The notes beneath the pieces were generated by a model that ran no database searches, was not told the origin of the DNA, and saw only the letters and a program-made list of their open reading frames with translations. A stretch of DNA of 5,433 bases from Lachnospiraceae bacterium (GTDB taxonomy: Bacteria; Bacillota_A; Clostridia; Lachnospirales; Lachnospiraceae), in contig JAGACI010000175.1 of the NCBI GenBank assembly GCA_017614185.1, forward strand, positions 1 through 5,433, written 5' to 3'. The first letter of the stretch is position 1. Each line of letters begins with the position of its first letter. Positions 1-5,433 of this stretch are shown here, piece by piece. The position numbers and the translations under genes were made by a program.

Positions 1-993
1 GAGGACAATCCTCTTGAAGCGGATGTAATTATTATCGATGAAATGTCGATGGTTGACCTGCCGCTTTTTAAAGCGCTCTTACGTGCAATCACACCGGGAA
101 CAAGACTTATCATGGTCGGCGATGTCAACCAGCTTCCGAGTGTCGGCCCCGGTCAGATACTTCGCGACTTAATCGAGAGCAAATGCTTCCCTGTCGTAAT
201 CCTTAAAAAGATTTTCAGACAGGCCGCAGTCAGCGATATTGTGCTTAATGCCCACAAGGTAAATGAGGGTGAAAACATATCGCTTGATAATAAGAGCAAA
301 GACTTTTTCTTTCTTGAAAGAAATGACATTAATGTCATTTATAAGCATATGATTCAGCTTGTAAGAGACAAACTTCCGGGATACGTCAATGCGACACCGT
401 TTGAAATACAGGTGCTGACACCGATGAGAAAGGGTGCGCTTGGCGTTGAAACCTTAAACGGAATCTTACAGGAATACCTTAACCCCGCTTCGGATGACAA
501 GAAGGAGCACAGAAGCGGAGACAGGCTCTTTAGAGAGGGCGATAAGGTAATGCAGATCAAAAACAATTACCAGCTTGAGTGGGAGGTAAGAAGCAGGTAC
601 GGAATCGCGATAGACAAAGGCCTTGGCGTATTTAACGGCGATATGGGCATAATAAAAAGAATTGATGAGTATGCTTCATGCGTTGAGGTAGAGTACGATG
701 AAGGAAAGACGGTGACTTATCCTTTCGCGGGACTGGATGAACTGGAACTTTCATATGCGATTACGATTCACAAGTCCCAGGGAAGCGAGTATCCTGCGGT
801 GATTCTTCCGCTTCTTTCGGGCCCTAAGATGCTTTTTAACAGAAACCTTTTATATACAGCAATCACCAGAGCAAAGAACTGCGTGACGATACTCGGAAGC
901 AGCGAGACGGTACGCACAATGATAGCAAACGAAACCGAAAACAAGAGATTTACGGCCTTGAAGGACAGAATTAGGGAGGTAGTCGATGGTTGA
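1..993 (+). CDS. recD2: RecD2-type ATP-dependent DNA helicase (SF1B), C-terminal part; 5' end outside window
   Basis: The frame is open from base 1, so the gene starts upstream; 330 residues are present before a TGA stop. Numbering from the window edge, motif II (IIIDEMSMVD, 10-19) supplies the Walker B Asp-Glu, and motif III is GDVNQLPSVGPG (40-51). A stretch near 181-218 including VFNGDMGII fits the SH3-like insertion of RecD2. Motif V is AITIHKSQGSE (253-263) and motif VI is YTAITRAK (285-292). Family knowledge: RecD2 is a 5'-3' DNA helicase of about 700-800 residues that works without RecBC, in repair and fork maintenance, so roughly the first 400 residues, including Walker A, are missing only because of the window edge. 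The last 8 bases overlap comF, suggesting translational coupling. The internal ATG at 43 falls inside motif II and is not the start. The main alternative is another RecD/TraA-like helicase, but the order beside comF favours RecD2. Confidence 0.93.
   Translation, partial: EDNPLEADVIIIDEMSMVDLPLFKALLRAITPGTRLIMVGDVNQLPSVGPGQILRDLIESKCFPVVILKKIFRQAAVSDIVLNAHKVNEGENISLDNKSKDFFFLERNDINVIYKHMIQLVRDKLPGYVNATPFEIQVLTPMRKGALGVETLNGILQEYLNPASDDKKEHRSGDRLFREGDKVMQIKNNYQLEWEVRSRYGIAIDKGLGVFNGDMGIIKRIDEYASCVEVEYDEGKTVTYPFAGLDELELSYAITIHKSQGSEYPAVILPLLSGPKMLFNRNLLYTAITRAKNCVTILGSSETVRTMIANETENKRFTALKDRIREVVDG
306..323. repeat. Inverted repeat, 8-bp arms, within recD2
   Basis: TTTCTTTC (306-313) and GAAAGAAA (316-323) are perfect reverse complements separated by TT. 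The repeat is coding (FFFLER) and its right arm overlaps the adjoining 20-bp palindrome by three bases. Seen directly; function unknown. Confidence 0.6.
321..340. repeat. Perfect 20-bp palindrome within recD2
   Basis: AAATGACATT (321-330) is followed directly by its exact reverse complement AATGTCATTT (331-340). In RNA it could form an 8-bp stem with a UUAA loop. It is coding (ERNDINVIY region). Whether it is an operator, an RNA hairpin or chance cannot be told from one sequence. Confidence 0.65.
973..980 (+). promoter_or_regulatory. Ribosome binding site of comF
   Basis: AGGGAGGT ends 5 bases before the ATG at 986 and lies inside the end of the helicase gene. It supports 986 as the start over the in-frame ATG at 1001, which has only a weaker AGGA (993-996) before it. 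Confidence 0.75.
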
Positions 994-1723
994 GGAAGTA
1001 ATGGTCGAGGTTGCCGATGTGGTATTGGGGTTATTGATTGATTTGGTATATCCGAGAAGGTGCCCTGTGTGCGATAAGGTACTTCGCCCCGGCGCGCTAA
1101 TTCATAGGGATTGCGAGCCAAAGCTTAAGCCCGTTACGGACAAATACTGTATGAAGTGCGGCCGTTTCATGGGAGATGACGAGAACGAATACTGCTATGA
1201 CTGCCGAGAGAGAGAGCACAACTTTGACAAGGGCCGTACTGTGTTTGAATACCAGGACGTAGCCAAGGCGATATATAAGTTTAAGTATTCCGGAAGACGG
1301 GAATATGCGGAATATTTTGGAAAAAAAGCGGCAGAAATTCTTAAGAATGAATTAAAAGAGTGGGATGCCGATGCCATAATTCCTGTCCCGATTCATAAAA
1401 ACAGGATGAGAAGCCGCGGGTACAATCAAGCCTATGAGTTCGCGAAAACACTGGGAAAATACGCCGGAATACGAGTTGACAACAAACTCATAAAACGAAT
1501 TGAAGACACCAAACCGCTTAAGTTTTTGAACCCTGCAGAGCGCCAAAATAATTTGAAAAAGGCTTTCAAAATAGGCGGAAATGATGTAAAATTAAGTAAA
1601 ATTATAGTAGTCGACGATATTTACACGACAGGATCTACAATTGACACCGTGGCTCGGGTATTAAAGGAGAACGGTGTTAGAAGTGTCTATTTTGTTACTT
1701 TAACCGCCGGTAAGGGGCTATAG
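986..1723 (+). CDS. comFC: ComF family protein (ComFC-like phosphoribosyltransferase-fold protein)
   Basis: This 245-residue protein has two parts. The N-terminal zinc-finger region has paired cysteines (C26/C29, C43, C55/C58, C70/C73). The type I phosphoribosyltransferase fold carries VPIHKNRMRSRGYNQA (134-149), the T-x-P-x-x-x-L...ER-x-N segment (175-188) and the PRPP-loop signature VVDDIYTTGST (208-218). Family knowledge: ComFC is a cytosolic protein needed for DNA uptake in competent bacteria and acts on incoming single-stranded DNA; homologues also occur widely in bacteria not known to be competent. Residue 179 is Lys where many relatives have Gln. The start at 986 is chosen for its strong Shine-Dalgarno and the usual N-terminal length. 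In B. subtilis the ComFA helicase precedes comFC; here an unrelated RecD2-type helicase does. Family call is firm; a competence role in this organism is inference. Confidence 0.93.
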   Translation: MVEEVMVEVADVVLGLLIDLVYPRRCPVCDKVLRPGALIHRDCEPKLKPVTDKYCMKCGRFMGDDENEYCYDCREREHNFDKGRTVFEYQDVAKAIYKFKYSGRREYAEYFGKKAAEILKNELKEWDADAIIPVPIHKNRMRSRGYNQAYEFAKTLGKYAGIRVDNKLIKRIEDTKPLKFLNPAERQNNLKKAFKIGGNDVKLSKIIVVDDIYTTGSTIDTVARVLKENGVRSVYFVTLTAGKGL

Positions 1724-1745
1724 CTCATTTATCGTATAAATCATT

Positions 1746-1753
1746 GGAGGTGG
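1746..1753 (+). promoter_or_regulatory. Ribosome binding site of the yvyF-like gene
   Basis: GGAGGTGG, with core GGAGG at 1746-1750, sits 7 bases before the ATG at 1758. It is one of the strongest Shine-Dalgarno sequences in the window and fixes the start. Confidence 0.75.
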
Positions 1754-1757
1754 CTCT

Positions 1758-2162
1758 ATGGATGTTAGAAACTGTAGGAAATGTGGTAGAATATTCAACT
1801 ATGTAATGGGACCCATTATGTGCCCCGCATGTGTTGAAGCACAGGAAGCAAAGTTCCAGACCGTCAAGACTTACATCAGGGAGAATCCCGGAGTAGGCGT
1901 TCCTGAGGTTGCAAGGGAATGTGAAGTTGAGACAAGCCAGATTTATCAGTGGCTTCGTGAGGAACGTTTGCAGCTCGGAGAAGGCTCTGTTATTTCTCTT
2001 GAGTGTGAGAACTGTGGAGCATCCATCACCAGCGGACGTCTTTGTGACAAGTGTAAGAGAGAAATGGTCAACGGCATGAGAAATGCAAGCAGAGTTGAGA
2101 AACCTGTTGAGCAGCCCAAAATCAAGGTCGAAGACGGAAAGAACAAGATGAGATTCCTGTAG
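1758..2162 (+). CDS. yvyF: YvyF/TIGR03826-type zinc-ribbon and helix-turn-helix protein
   Basis: The protein has 134 residues in three parts. A first zinc ribbon is formed by C6-x2-C9 and C22-x2-C25. A helix-turn-helix-like segment spans about 33-73, where GVPEVARECEVETSQIYQWL gives the two helices. A second zinc ribbon is formed by C83-x2-C86 and C96-x2-C99, followed by a charged, probably disordered tail (about 105-134). This matches the YvyF family (TIGR03826, 'flagellar operon protein'), whose B. subtilis member follows comFC and precedes flgM. The molecular role of the family is not settled; a regulatory or nucleic-acid-binding function is inferred from the fold. Here it follows comF by 34 bp, keeping the comFC-yvyF pair, but the next genes encode membrane proteins. 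All eight zinc-ligand cysteines are present, so the gene looks intact. Confidence 0.85.
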   Translation: MDVRNCRKCGRIFNYVMGPIMCPACVEAQEAKFQTVKTYIRENPGVGVPEVARECEVETSQIYQWLREERLQLGEGSVISLECENCGASITSGRLCDKCKREMVNGMRNASRVEKPVEQPKIKVEDGKNKMRFL

Positions 2163-2186
2163 TATAGGAAAGGTTTTATTGGTTAC

Positions 2187-2582
2187 ATGATAAATGAAGA
2201 ACGCGTCATCCTGATGACGAGAATGGCATCATATGAAGCCGGCGAAGGAAAAAAGAACATTAAAATCGGTGATTATTTCCGCGCGGATTATCTGTCCAAG
2301 CAGTTATTGAAATCGCTGGTTTTTTCCACAATTTCATTCGTGCTCGGCTTGGCTTTGTATGTTTTCTACTCATTTGAGAATCTGCTTGAGAACGTATATA
2401 AGTTAGATCTTCTCGCAGAAGGAAAAAAGCTGTTGACAGGCTATATTGCGCTTGTGGTTGCGTATGGGCTTATCACCTATATTGTCTATGCATTTCGTTA
2501 CCGTAATGCCAGAAAGAACCTCAAGACATATTATGGAAACCTCAAGAAGCTTTCCAACATGTATCAAGAGGAGAATCAGTAG
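2187..2582 (+). CDS. Uncharacterised two-helix membrane protein, 131 aa
   Basis: I do not recognise a named family. The 131 residues comprise a polar N-terminus (1-43) with GDYFRADYL (28-36), a membrane helix at about 44-62, a short loop rich in Leu, Glu and Lys (63-83), a second helix at about 84-103, and a basic amphipathic tail (104-131) with aromatic/Leu spacing (YY, L, L, MY) that may form a short coiled coil. Arg/Lys flanking suggests both ends are cytosolic. It starts 24 bp after the yvyF stop and in the same frame, and ends 32 bp before the next gene, so it appears to belong to the same operon. The start is uncertain. The ATG at 2187 has AGGAAAGG (2166-2173) 13 bases away, which is long; Met10 (2214) and Met13 (2223) are alternatives without better sites. 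Ordered codon use and operon spacing make it a real gene. Confidence 0.8.
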   Translation: MINEERVILMTRMASYEAGEGKKNIKIGDYFRADYLSKQLLKSLVFSTISFVLGLALYVFYSFENLLENVYKLDLLAEGKKLLTGYIALVVAYGLITYIVYAFRYRNARKNLKTYYGNLKKLSNMYQEENQ

Positions 2583-2597
2583 GGGTTACGAATTAAC

Positions 2598-2604
2598 GAA
2601 AGGG
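2598..2604 (+). promoter_or_regulatory. Probable ribosome binding site of the 346-aa membrane protein gene
   Basis: GAAAGGG ends 10 bases before the ATG at 2615. It is a moderate match at the long end of normal spacing. No stronger purine run is nearer. Confidence 0.45.
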
Positions 2605-2614
2605 TTTTAACAGG

Positions 2615-3655
2615 ATGACGGCATTATTGGAATTCAAAGAATATTTAAAGCGTTTTTACAGCAAGTATGAGGTGTATGTAACACCCATCTTTAAAACTAT
2701 ACTTGCACTTATTATGCTTGCCATGATTAATGGCAGCATCGGCTTCATGTCGAGACTTACAAATTTCGCATTGGTGCTCATCGTTGCACTTATGTGTTCA
2801 TTCCTTCCCACGGGATTCATGGTTGTATTCGGTGCTTTGTTTATCATCGGACATCTTTATGCACTCGGCTGGGAAGTCGCAGCAGTTGCACTCTGCATTT
2901 TCTTGGTGATGTTTCTTCTTTACTTCACATTCAGCCCCAAGGATGCTTTGGTAGTGGTTCTTCTGCCCATATTTTTCGCATTAAAAATTCCCTACGTTGT
3001 TCCGATTGCGGTGGGTCTTCTTTTGACACCTGCTTCAATTGCGAGCGTAGCGTGCGGAACCGTTGCTTACTTTGTGGTTTCGATTGTCAAAGAAAATTCG
3101 ACAAGTTTAGGATCAATGGAGGCTGCTGAGGCCACCGCGAGAGTAAGACTTGTAATCGACAACCTTCTTAACAACAAGACAATGATTGTTACGGTAGCTG
3201 CTTTTGCTGTGACGGTAATCGTTGTTTATGCGATAAGAAGACTTGCAATCAACAGATCATGGACAATCGCTTCAATCGCCGGAGGAATTGTGAACGCAGT
3301 AGTTCTTCTTGTCGGTGATTTGGCGGCAGACACCAACATTTCAATTGTCGGTGTACTTCTCGGAACCATCGTATCCGTACTTCTTGCAAAGGTACTTGAG
3401 TTCTTTGCATTTAACCTTGATTACAGCAGAACCGAGAAGGTTCAGTTTGAGGACGACGAATATTACTATTATGTGAAGGCGGTACCGAAGATTACGGTTT
3501 CCACTCCTTCAAGAACAGTTAAGAGAATTAACACAAGACATAACTCCGGCGGAAGAAGAGCCGTAAGGGAGGAAGATTACTATCCCGAAGAGGAGAATTA
3601 CGATTACTTCGGAGAGAACGAGGTGGAGGATTACGAAGAATCCGATCCTCGATAA
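2615..3655 (+). CDS. Uncharacterised polytopic membrane protein with acidic tyrosine-rich tail, 346 aa
   Basis: I cannot assign a family or function. Hydrophobic stretches at about 25-44, 49-65, 68-83, 88-106, 111-137 (with a KIP break at 124-126), 140-158, 190-207, 217-234 and 242-264 suggest eight or nine membrane helices. A polar segment at 159-189 (NSTSLGSMEAAEATARVRL...) separates an N-terminal six-helix half from a three-helix half. From 267 on the protein is soluble and unusual: LDYSRTEKVQFEDDEYYYYV (268-287), then a basic Ser/Thr/Arg linker (about 288-318), then an acidic Tyr/Glu/Asp tail to 346. No transporter motif, ATPase motif or catalytic signature is evident. It lies 32 bp after the 131-aa membrane protein and 29 bp before cdaA. 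Family knowledge gives no named role; a link to c-di-AMP signalling or the cell envelope is inference from position. Codon use matches its neighbours. Confidence 0.85.
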   Translation: MTALLEFKEYLKRFYSKYEVYVTPIFKTILALIMLAMINGSIGFMSRLTNFALVLIVALMCSFLPTGFMVVFGALFIIGHLYALGWEVAAVALCIFLVMFLLYFTFSPKDALVVVLLPIFFALKIPYVVPIAVGLLLTPASIASVACGTVAYFVVSIVKENSTSLGSMEAAEATARVRLVIDNLLNNKTMIVTVAAFAVTVIVVYAIRRLAINRSWTIASIAGGIVNAVVLLVGDLAADTNISIVGVLLGTIVSVLLAKVLEFFAFNLDYSRTEKVQFEDDEYYYYVKAVPKITVSTPSRTVKRINTRHNSGGRRAVREEDYYPEEENYDYFGENEVEDYEESDPR

Positions 3656-3666
3656 TTAATACACAC

Positions 3667-3676
3667 AGGATGTGAG
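3667..3676 (+). promoter_or_regulatory. Weak, distant ribosome binding site before cdaA
   Basis: AGGATGTGAG holds the only purine-rich sequence before the ATG at 3685. The AGGA core (3667-3670) is 14 bases from the start and GTGAG (3672-3676) is 8 bases away. Either implies weaker initiation than for comF, yvyF or cdaR. Confidence 0.4.
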
Positions 3677-3684
3677 TATAATAC

Positions 3685-4575
3685 ATGGAACAATTAGCCG
3701 GTCAGGTAACAGAATTTATCGGTAGCATCCGTTTACCTCTTTCCTTTGAGATAACGGATATAGTGGAGATGCTTATTATCTCCTACTTGGTCTACCACAT
3801 TATGATTTGGATCAAGAATACCAGGGCTTGGATTCTTATGAAGGGCCTTGCTGTGATTCTTGCGTTCATGTTGCTTGCGGTTGTCTTCAACATGCAGACT
3901 ATCCTTTGGATTGTCCGTAATGTCCTGGGCTTTGCAATCACTGCGCTGATCGTTGTTTTACAGCCTGAGCTTCGTAAAGCTCTCGAGGAACTTGGAAGGA
4001 AAAACCTTCTAAGTTCTGTCTTCCTCTTCGATTCAAGCAGAAGAGATTCCGGAATAACCACAGACAAAACAATCACCGAGATAGTTAAGGCTTGTATGGA
4101 AATGGCGAGAGCCAAGACCGGAGCCTTGATTGTCATTGAAGGTGAGCAGAAATTAAAAGAGTTTGAAAGTACGGGAATCGACCTGGATGCTGTAGTATCC
4201 AGCCAGCTTCTCATTAATATTTTTGAGCACAACACACCGTTACATGACGGTGCCATCGTTATAAGCGGCAACCGCGTAACCTCTGCTACATGTTATCTTC
4301 CTTTGTCCGACAACAAGGAACTTAGCAAAGACCTTGGAACCAGACACAGAGCAGGCGTAGGTGTGTCCGAAGTGACAGACTCTCTTACCATTATTGTTTC
4401 CGAGGAGACAGGTAAGGTCAGCGTTGCCCTGGAAGGCAATCTTGAGAGAAGTCTTAATGCGGAGACTCTTACCGAGAGACTTCGTACATTCTGCCATCAG
4501 AACGTAGAAGAAATTGAAAAGAAGCGCTTTAAGTGGCCGGGAAGGAGCAGACATGAAAAAGAAGCTGACAAATAA
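3685..4575 (+). CDS. cdaA: Diadenylate cyclase CdaA (membrane c-di-AMP synthase)
   Basis: The 296-residue protein makes cyclic di-AMP from two ATP. The N-terminus has three membrane helices (about 26-43, 50-68 and 73-92), with WIKNTRAW between the first two and QPELRKALEELGR (93-105) leading into the cyclase. The DAC domain begins near 120: GALIVIE (146-152), the catalytic DGA motif D188-G189-A190 in LHDGAIVI, and the RHR motif R220-H221-R222 followed by AGVGVSEVTDSLTIIVSEETG. Both signatures needed for ATP binding and catalysis are intact, and length is usual for CdaA. Family knowledge: CdaA is the main membrane-bound diadenylate cyclase of Bacillota; c-di-AMP controls potassium and osmolyte uptake and cell-wall homeostasis, and CdaR and GlmM modulate it. 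The end overlaps cdaR by 23 bp, fitting the conserved cdaA-cdaR(-glmM) order. It has a weak ribosome binding site; the ATG at 3685 is the plausible start because the first helix follows at residue 26. Confidence 0.97.
   Translation: MEQLAGQVTEFIGSIRLPLSFEITDIVEMLIISYLVYHIMIWIKNTRAWILMKGLAVILAFMLLAVVFNMQTILWIVRNVLGFAITALIVVLQPELRKALEELGRKNLLSSVFLFDSSRRDSGITTDKTITEIVKACMEMARAKTGALIVIEGEQKLKEFESTGIDLDAVVSSQLLINIFEHNTPLHDGAIVISGNRVTSATCYLPLSDNKELSKDLGTRHRAGVGVSEVTDSLTIIVSEETGKVSVALEGNLERSLNAETLTERLRTFCHQNVEEIEKKRFKWPGRSRHEKEADK
4542..4547 (+). promoter_or_regulatory. Ribosome binding site of cdaR inside cdaA
   Basis: AAGGAG ends 5 bases before the ATG at 4553 and lies within the last codons of cdaA. 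It decides the cdaR start and supports coupled translation of the two genes. Confidence 0.7.
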
Positions 4576-5433
4576 TCTTGGCCTTAAAATCTTATCGCTC
4601 CTTATCGCAGTAGGTCTTTGGCTTGTTGTAATCAACATCGAAGACCCTGTAAGCAGCCAGAGCTTTTCAAACATTCCCGTTACATTTCAGAATGCGGATG
4701 TTCTGACAGAGCAGGGACTTGTTTATGAAGTGCAGGAAGGCACCGGAGTAATCAGGAATATTACGGTCTACGGACCAAGATCTGTTGTTGAGCAGCTATC
4801 GTCTTCCGATGTGGTTGCAACCGCAGATTTTGACAACCTGACGGCAGCCAACACTGTACCCATTGATTTTAACGTCACCAGATTTACAGATAAGATTACA
4901 AAGATTAAGGGAAGCATAAATACCGCAAAGCTTTCCATCGAAAAAGAGAAAACTATAAGACTCGTTCTAAAAGTCAGTGCTGTGGGCGATGTGGCGGAAG
5001 GATATCTCCTTGGCAACATGACTCCCGACCAGAACCAGATTATCATTACCGGAGCTGAGTCTGTAGTAAACAGAATAAGCAAGGCAGTGGCAGAGGTTGA
5101 TGTAACCGATGCAACAGCCAATATCGCAACATATGCCGATGTAATGCTTCTTGATTCGGAGGGCAATCCTGTTTCATCCGATTCACTGACACAGAAGGTT
5201 ACTTCGGTTCGCGTAAGCGTAGAAGTTTTGACCACGAAGAGAGTACCTCTTTCATTTAACACTTCGGGCTCACCTGCTGAAGGATATGCGGTCGGAGGAA
5301 CCATCGAGAGTAATCCTTCTCTTGTAACGGTAGCCGGAACACAGTCTGCACTTAACAGTCTGTCACGTATTGAGATTCCTGCCGAGGAAATCAACATTAC
5401 GGGACAGAGGAATGACATGAACATCTCTGTCGA
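4553..5433 (+). CDS. cdaR: CdaR (YbbR-repeat regulator of CdaA), 3' end outside window
   Basis: From the ATG at 4553 the frame stays open to the window end, giving 293 complete codons without a stop. The protein begins MKKKLTNNLGLKILSLLIAV, typical of YbbR proteins: a short basic start and a single membrane anchor (about 10-28), then IEDP (29-32) and an extracytoplasmic region. YbbR-type repeats are visible. The first spans about 36-130, with ITVYGPRSVVEQL at 70-82. The second spans 131-226, with GYLLGN at 150-155 and IIITGAESVVNRIS at 163-176. The third starts near 227, with GYAVGG at 244-249 and VTVAGTQSALNSLS at 258-271, and is cut by the edge. Family knowledge: CdaR binds CdaA at the membrane and modulates c-di-AMP production. 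It overlaps cdaA by 23 bp. B. subtilis CdaR has about 480 residues and four repeats, so the remainder should lie downstream, probably followed by glmM. Confidence 0.93.
   Translation, partial: MKKKLTNNLGLKILSLLIAVGLWLVVINIEDPVSSQSFSNIPVTFQNADVLTEQGLVYEVQEGTGVIRNITVYGPRSVVEQLSSSDVVATADFDNLTAANTVPIDFNVTRFTDKITKIKGSINTAKLSIEKEKTIRLVLKVSAVGDVAEGYLLGNMTPDQNQIIITGAESVVNRISKAVAEVDVTDATANIATYADVMLLDSEGNPVSSDSLTQKVTSVRVSVEVLTTKRVPLSFNTSGSPAEGYAVGGTIESNPSLVTVAGTQSALNSLSRIEIPAEEINITGQRNDMNISV

Noticed and set aside
768..1121. Minus-strand open frame of 117 codons across the recD2-comF junction
   Set aside because: It is antisense to helicase motifs V and VI and the ComF zinc region, both clearly coding on the + strand.
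1585..1605. Tandem direct repeat of GTAAAATTA in comF
   Set aside because: Two 9-base copies in an AT-rich coding stretch encoding DVKLSKII; too short and compositionally biased to mean more than chance.
1727..1741. Inverted repeat ATTTAT-CGT-ATAAAT between comF and the yvyF-like gene
   Set aside because: The stem is six A-T pairs only with no following T-run, too weak for a terminator; no -35 accompanies the TATAAA inside it.
2715..2736. TGCCAT...ATGGCA hairpin early in the 346-aa membrane protein gene
   Set aside because: Six-base arms with a 5-base loop occur by chance in a window of this size, and it is not near a start, stop or T-run.
2794..3129. Open + strand frame of 111 codons within the 346-aa membrane protein gene, Cys-rich
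   Set aside because: It sits in another frame of a long, well-supported membrane protein; its cysteines are out-of-frame readings of hydrophobic codons and not in zinc-ligand spacing.
3677..3682. Exact TATAAT just before cdaA, resembling a -10 box
   Set aside because: No -35 match at 17-18 bp spacing (the region reads AATTAA/TAATTA), and transcription would begin at or after the cdaA ATG at 3685.
3792..4674. Open minus-strand frames of 159 and 144 codons opposite cdaA and the cdaR start
   Set aside because: They are antisense to the conserved cyclase domain, have no ribosome binding context and no recognisable domain.
4768..5424. Open 218-codon frame on the minus strand opposite cdaR
   Set aside because: It lies fully antisense to a clear YbbR-repeat protein, and its Ser/Thr/Val-rich translation shows no motif; it is a shadow of cdaR codon bias.

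Overview
The window is wholly coding on the + strand. It holds six co-directional genes with gaps of 24-34 bp or short overlaps, so it reads as the interior of one operon cut at both ends. No rRNA, tRNA, mobile element, CRISPR array or convincing terminator is visible, and no intergenic gap exceeds 34 bp. Moderate base composition, frequent AGA arginine and CTT leucine codons, GGAGG-type ribosome binding sites and the families present point to a Gram-positive Bacillota of clostridial type. A member of the Lachnospiraceae (Butyrivibrio/Roseburia-like) is my best guess; this is inferred from gene order and codon style, not from a marker gene.

Region 1 (1-1723) holds nucleic-acid genes. The C-terminal part of a RecD2-type SF1B helicase has motifs II, III, V and VI but no Walker A, which lies before the window. 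It overlaps by 8 bp a ComF/ComFC phosphoribosyltransferase-like protein with an N-terminal zinc-finger region. Region 2 (1758-2162) is a small protein of the YvyF/TIGR03826 type: zinc ribbon, helix-turn-helix, zinc ribbon. The pair comFC-yvyF is also adjacent in Bacillus subtilis, where flagellar genes follow; here no flagellar gene follows within the window.

Region 3 (2187-3655) holds two membrane proteins I cannot assign. One has 131 aa and two membrane helices. The other has 346 aa, eight or nine helices and a highly acidic, tyrosine-rich cytosolic-looking tail. Region 4 (3685-5433) is the cyclic-di-AMP module: cdaA (membrane diadenylate cyclase with DGA and RHR motifs) and, overlapping by 23 bp, cdaR (YbbR-repeat regulator, cut by the window end). 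In many Bacillota glmM follows, and it would be expected just outside.

The most interesting point is the placement of the two unknown membrane proteins directly before cdaA-cdaR, which makes them candidates for partners or effectors of c-di-AMP synthesis or envelope/osmotic homeostasis. A second sequence-level oddity is a perfect 20-bp palindrome joined to a second 8-bp-arm inverted repeat inside the helicase gene (306-340).
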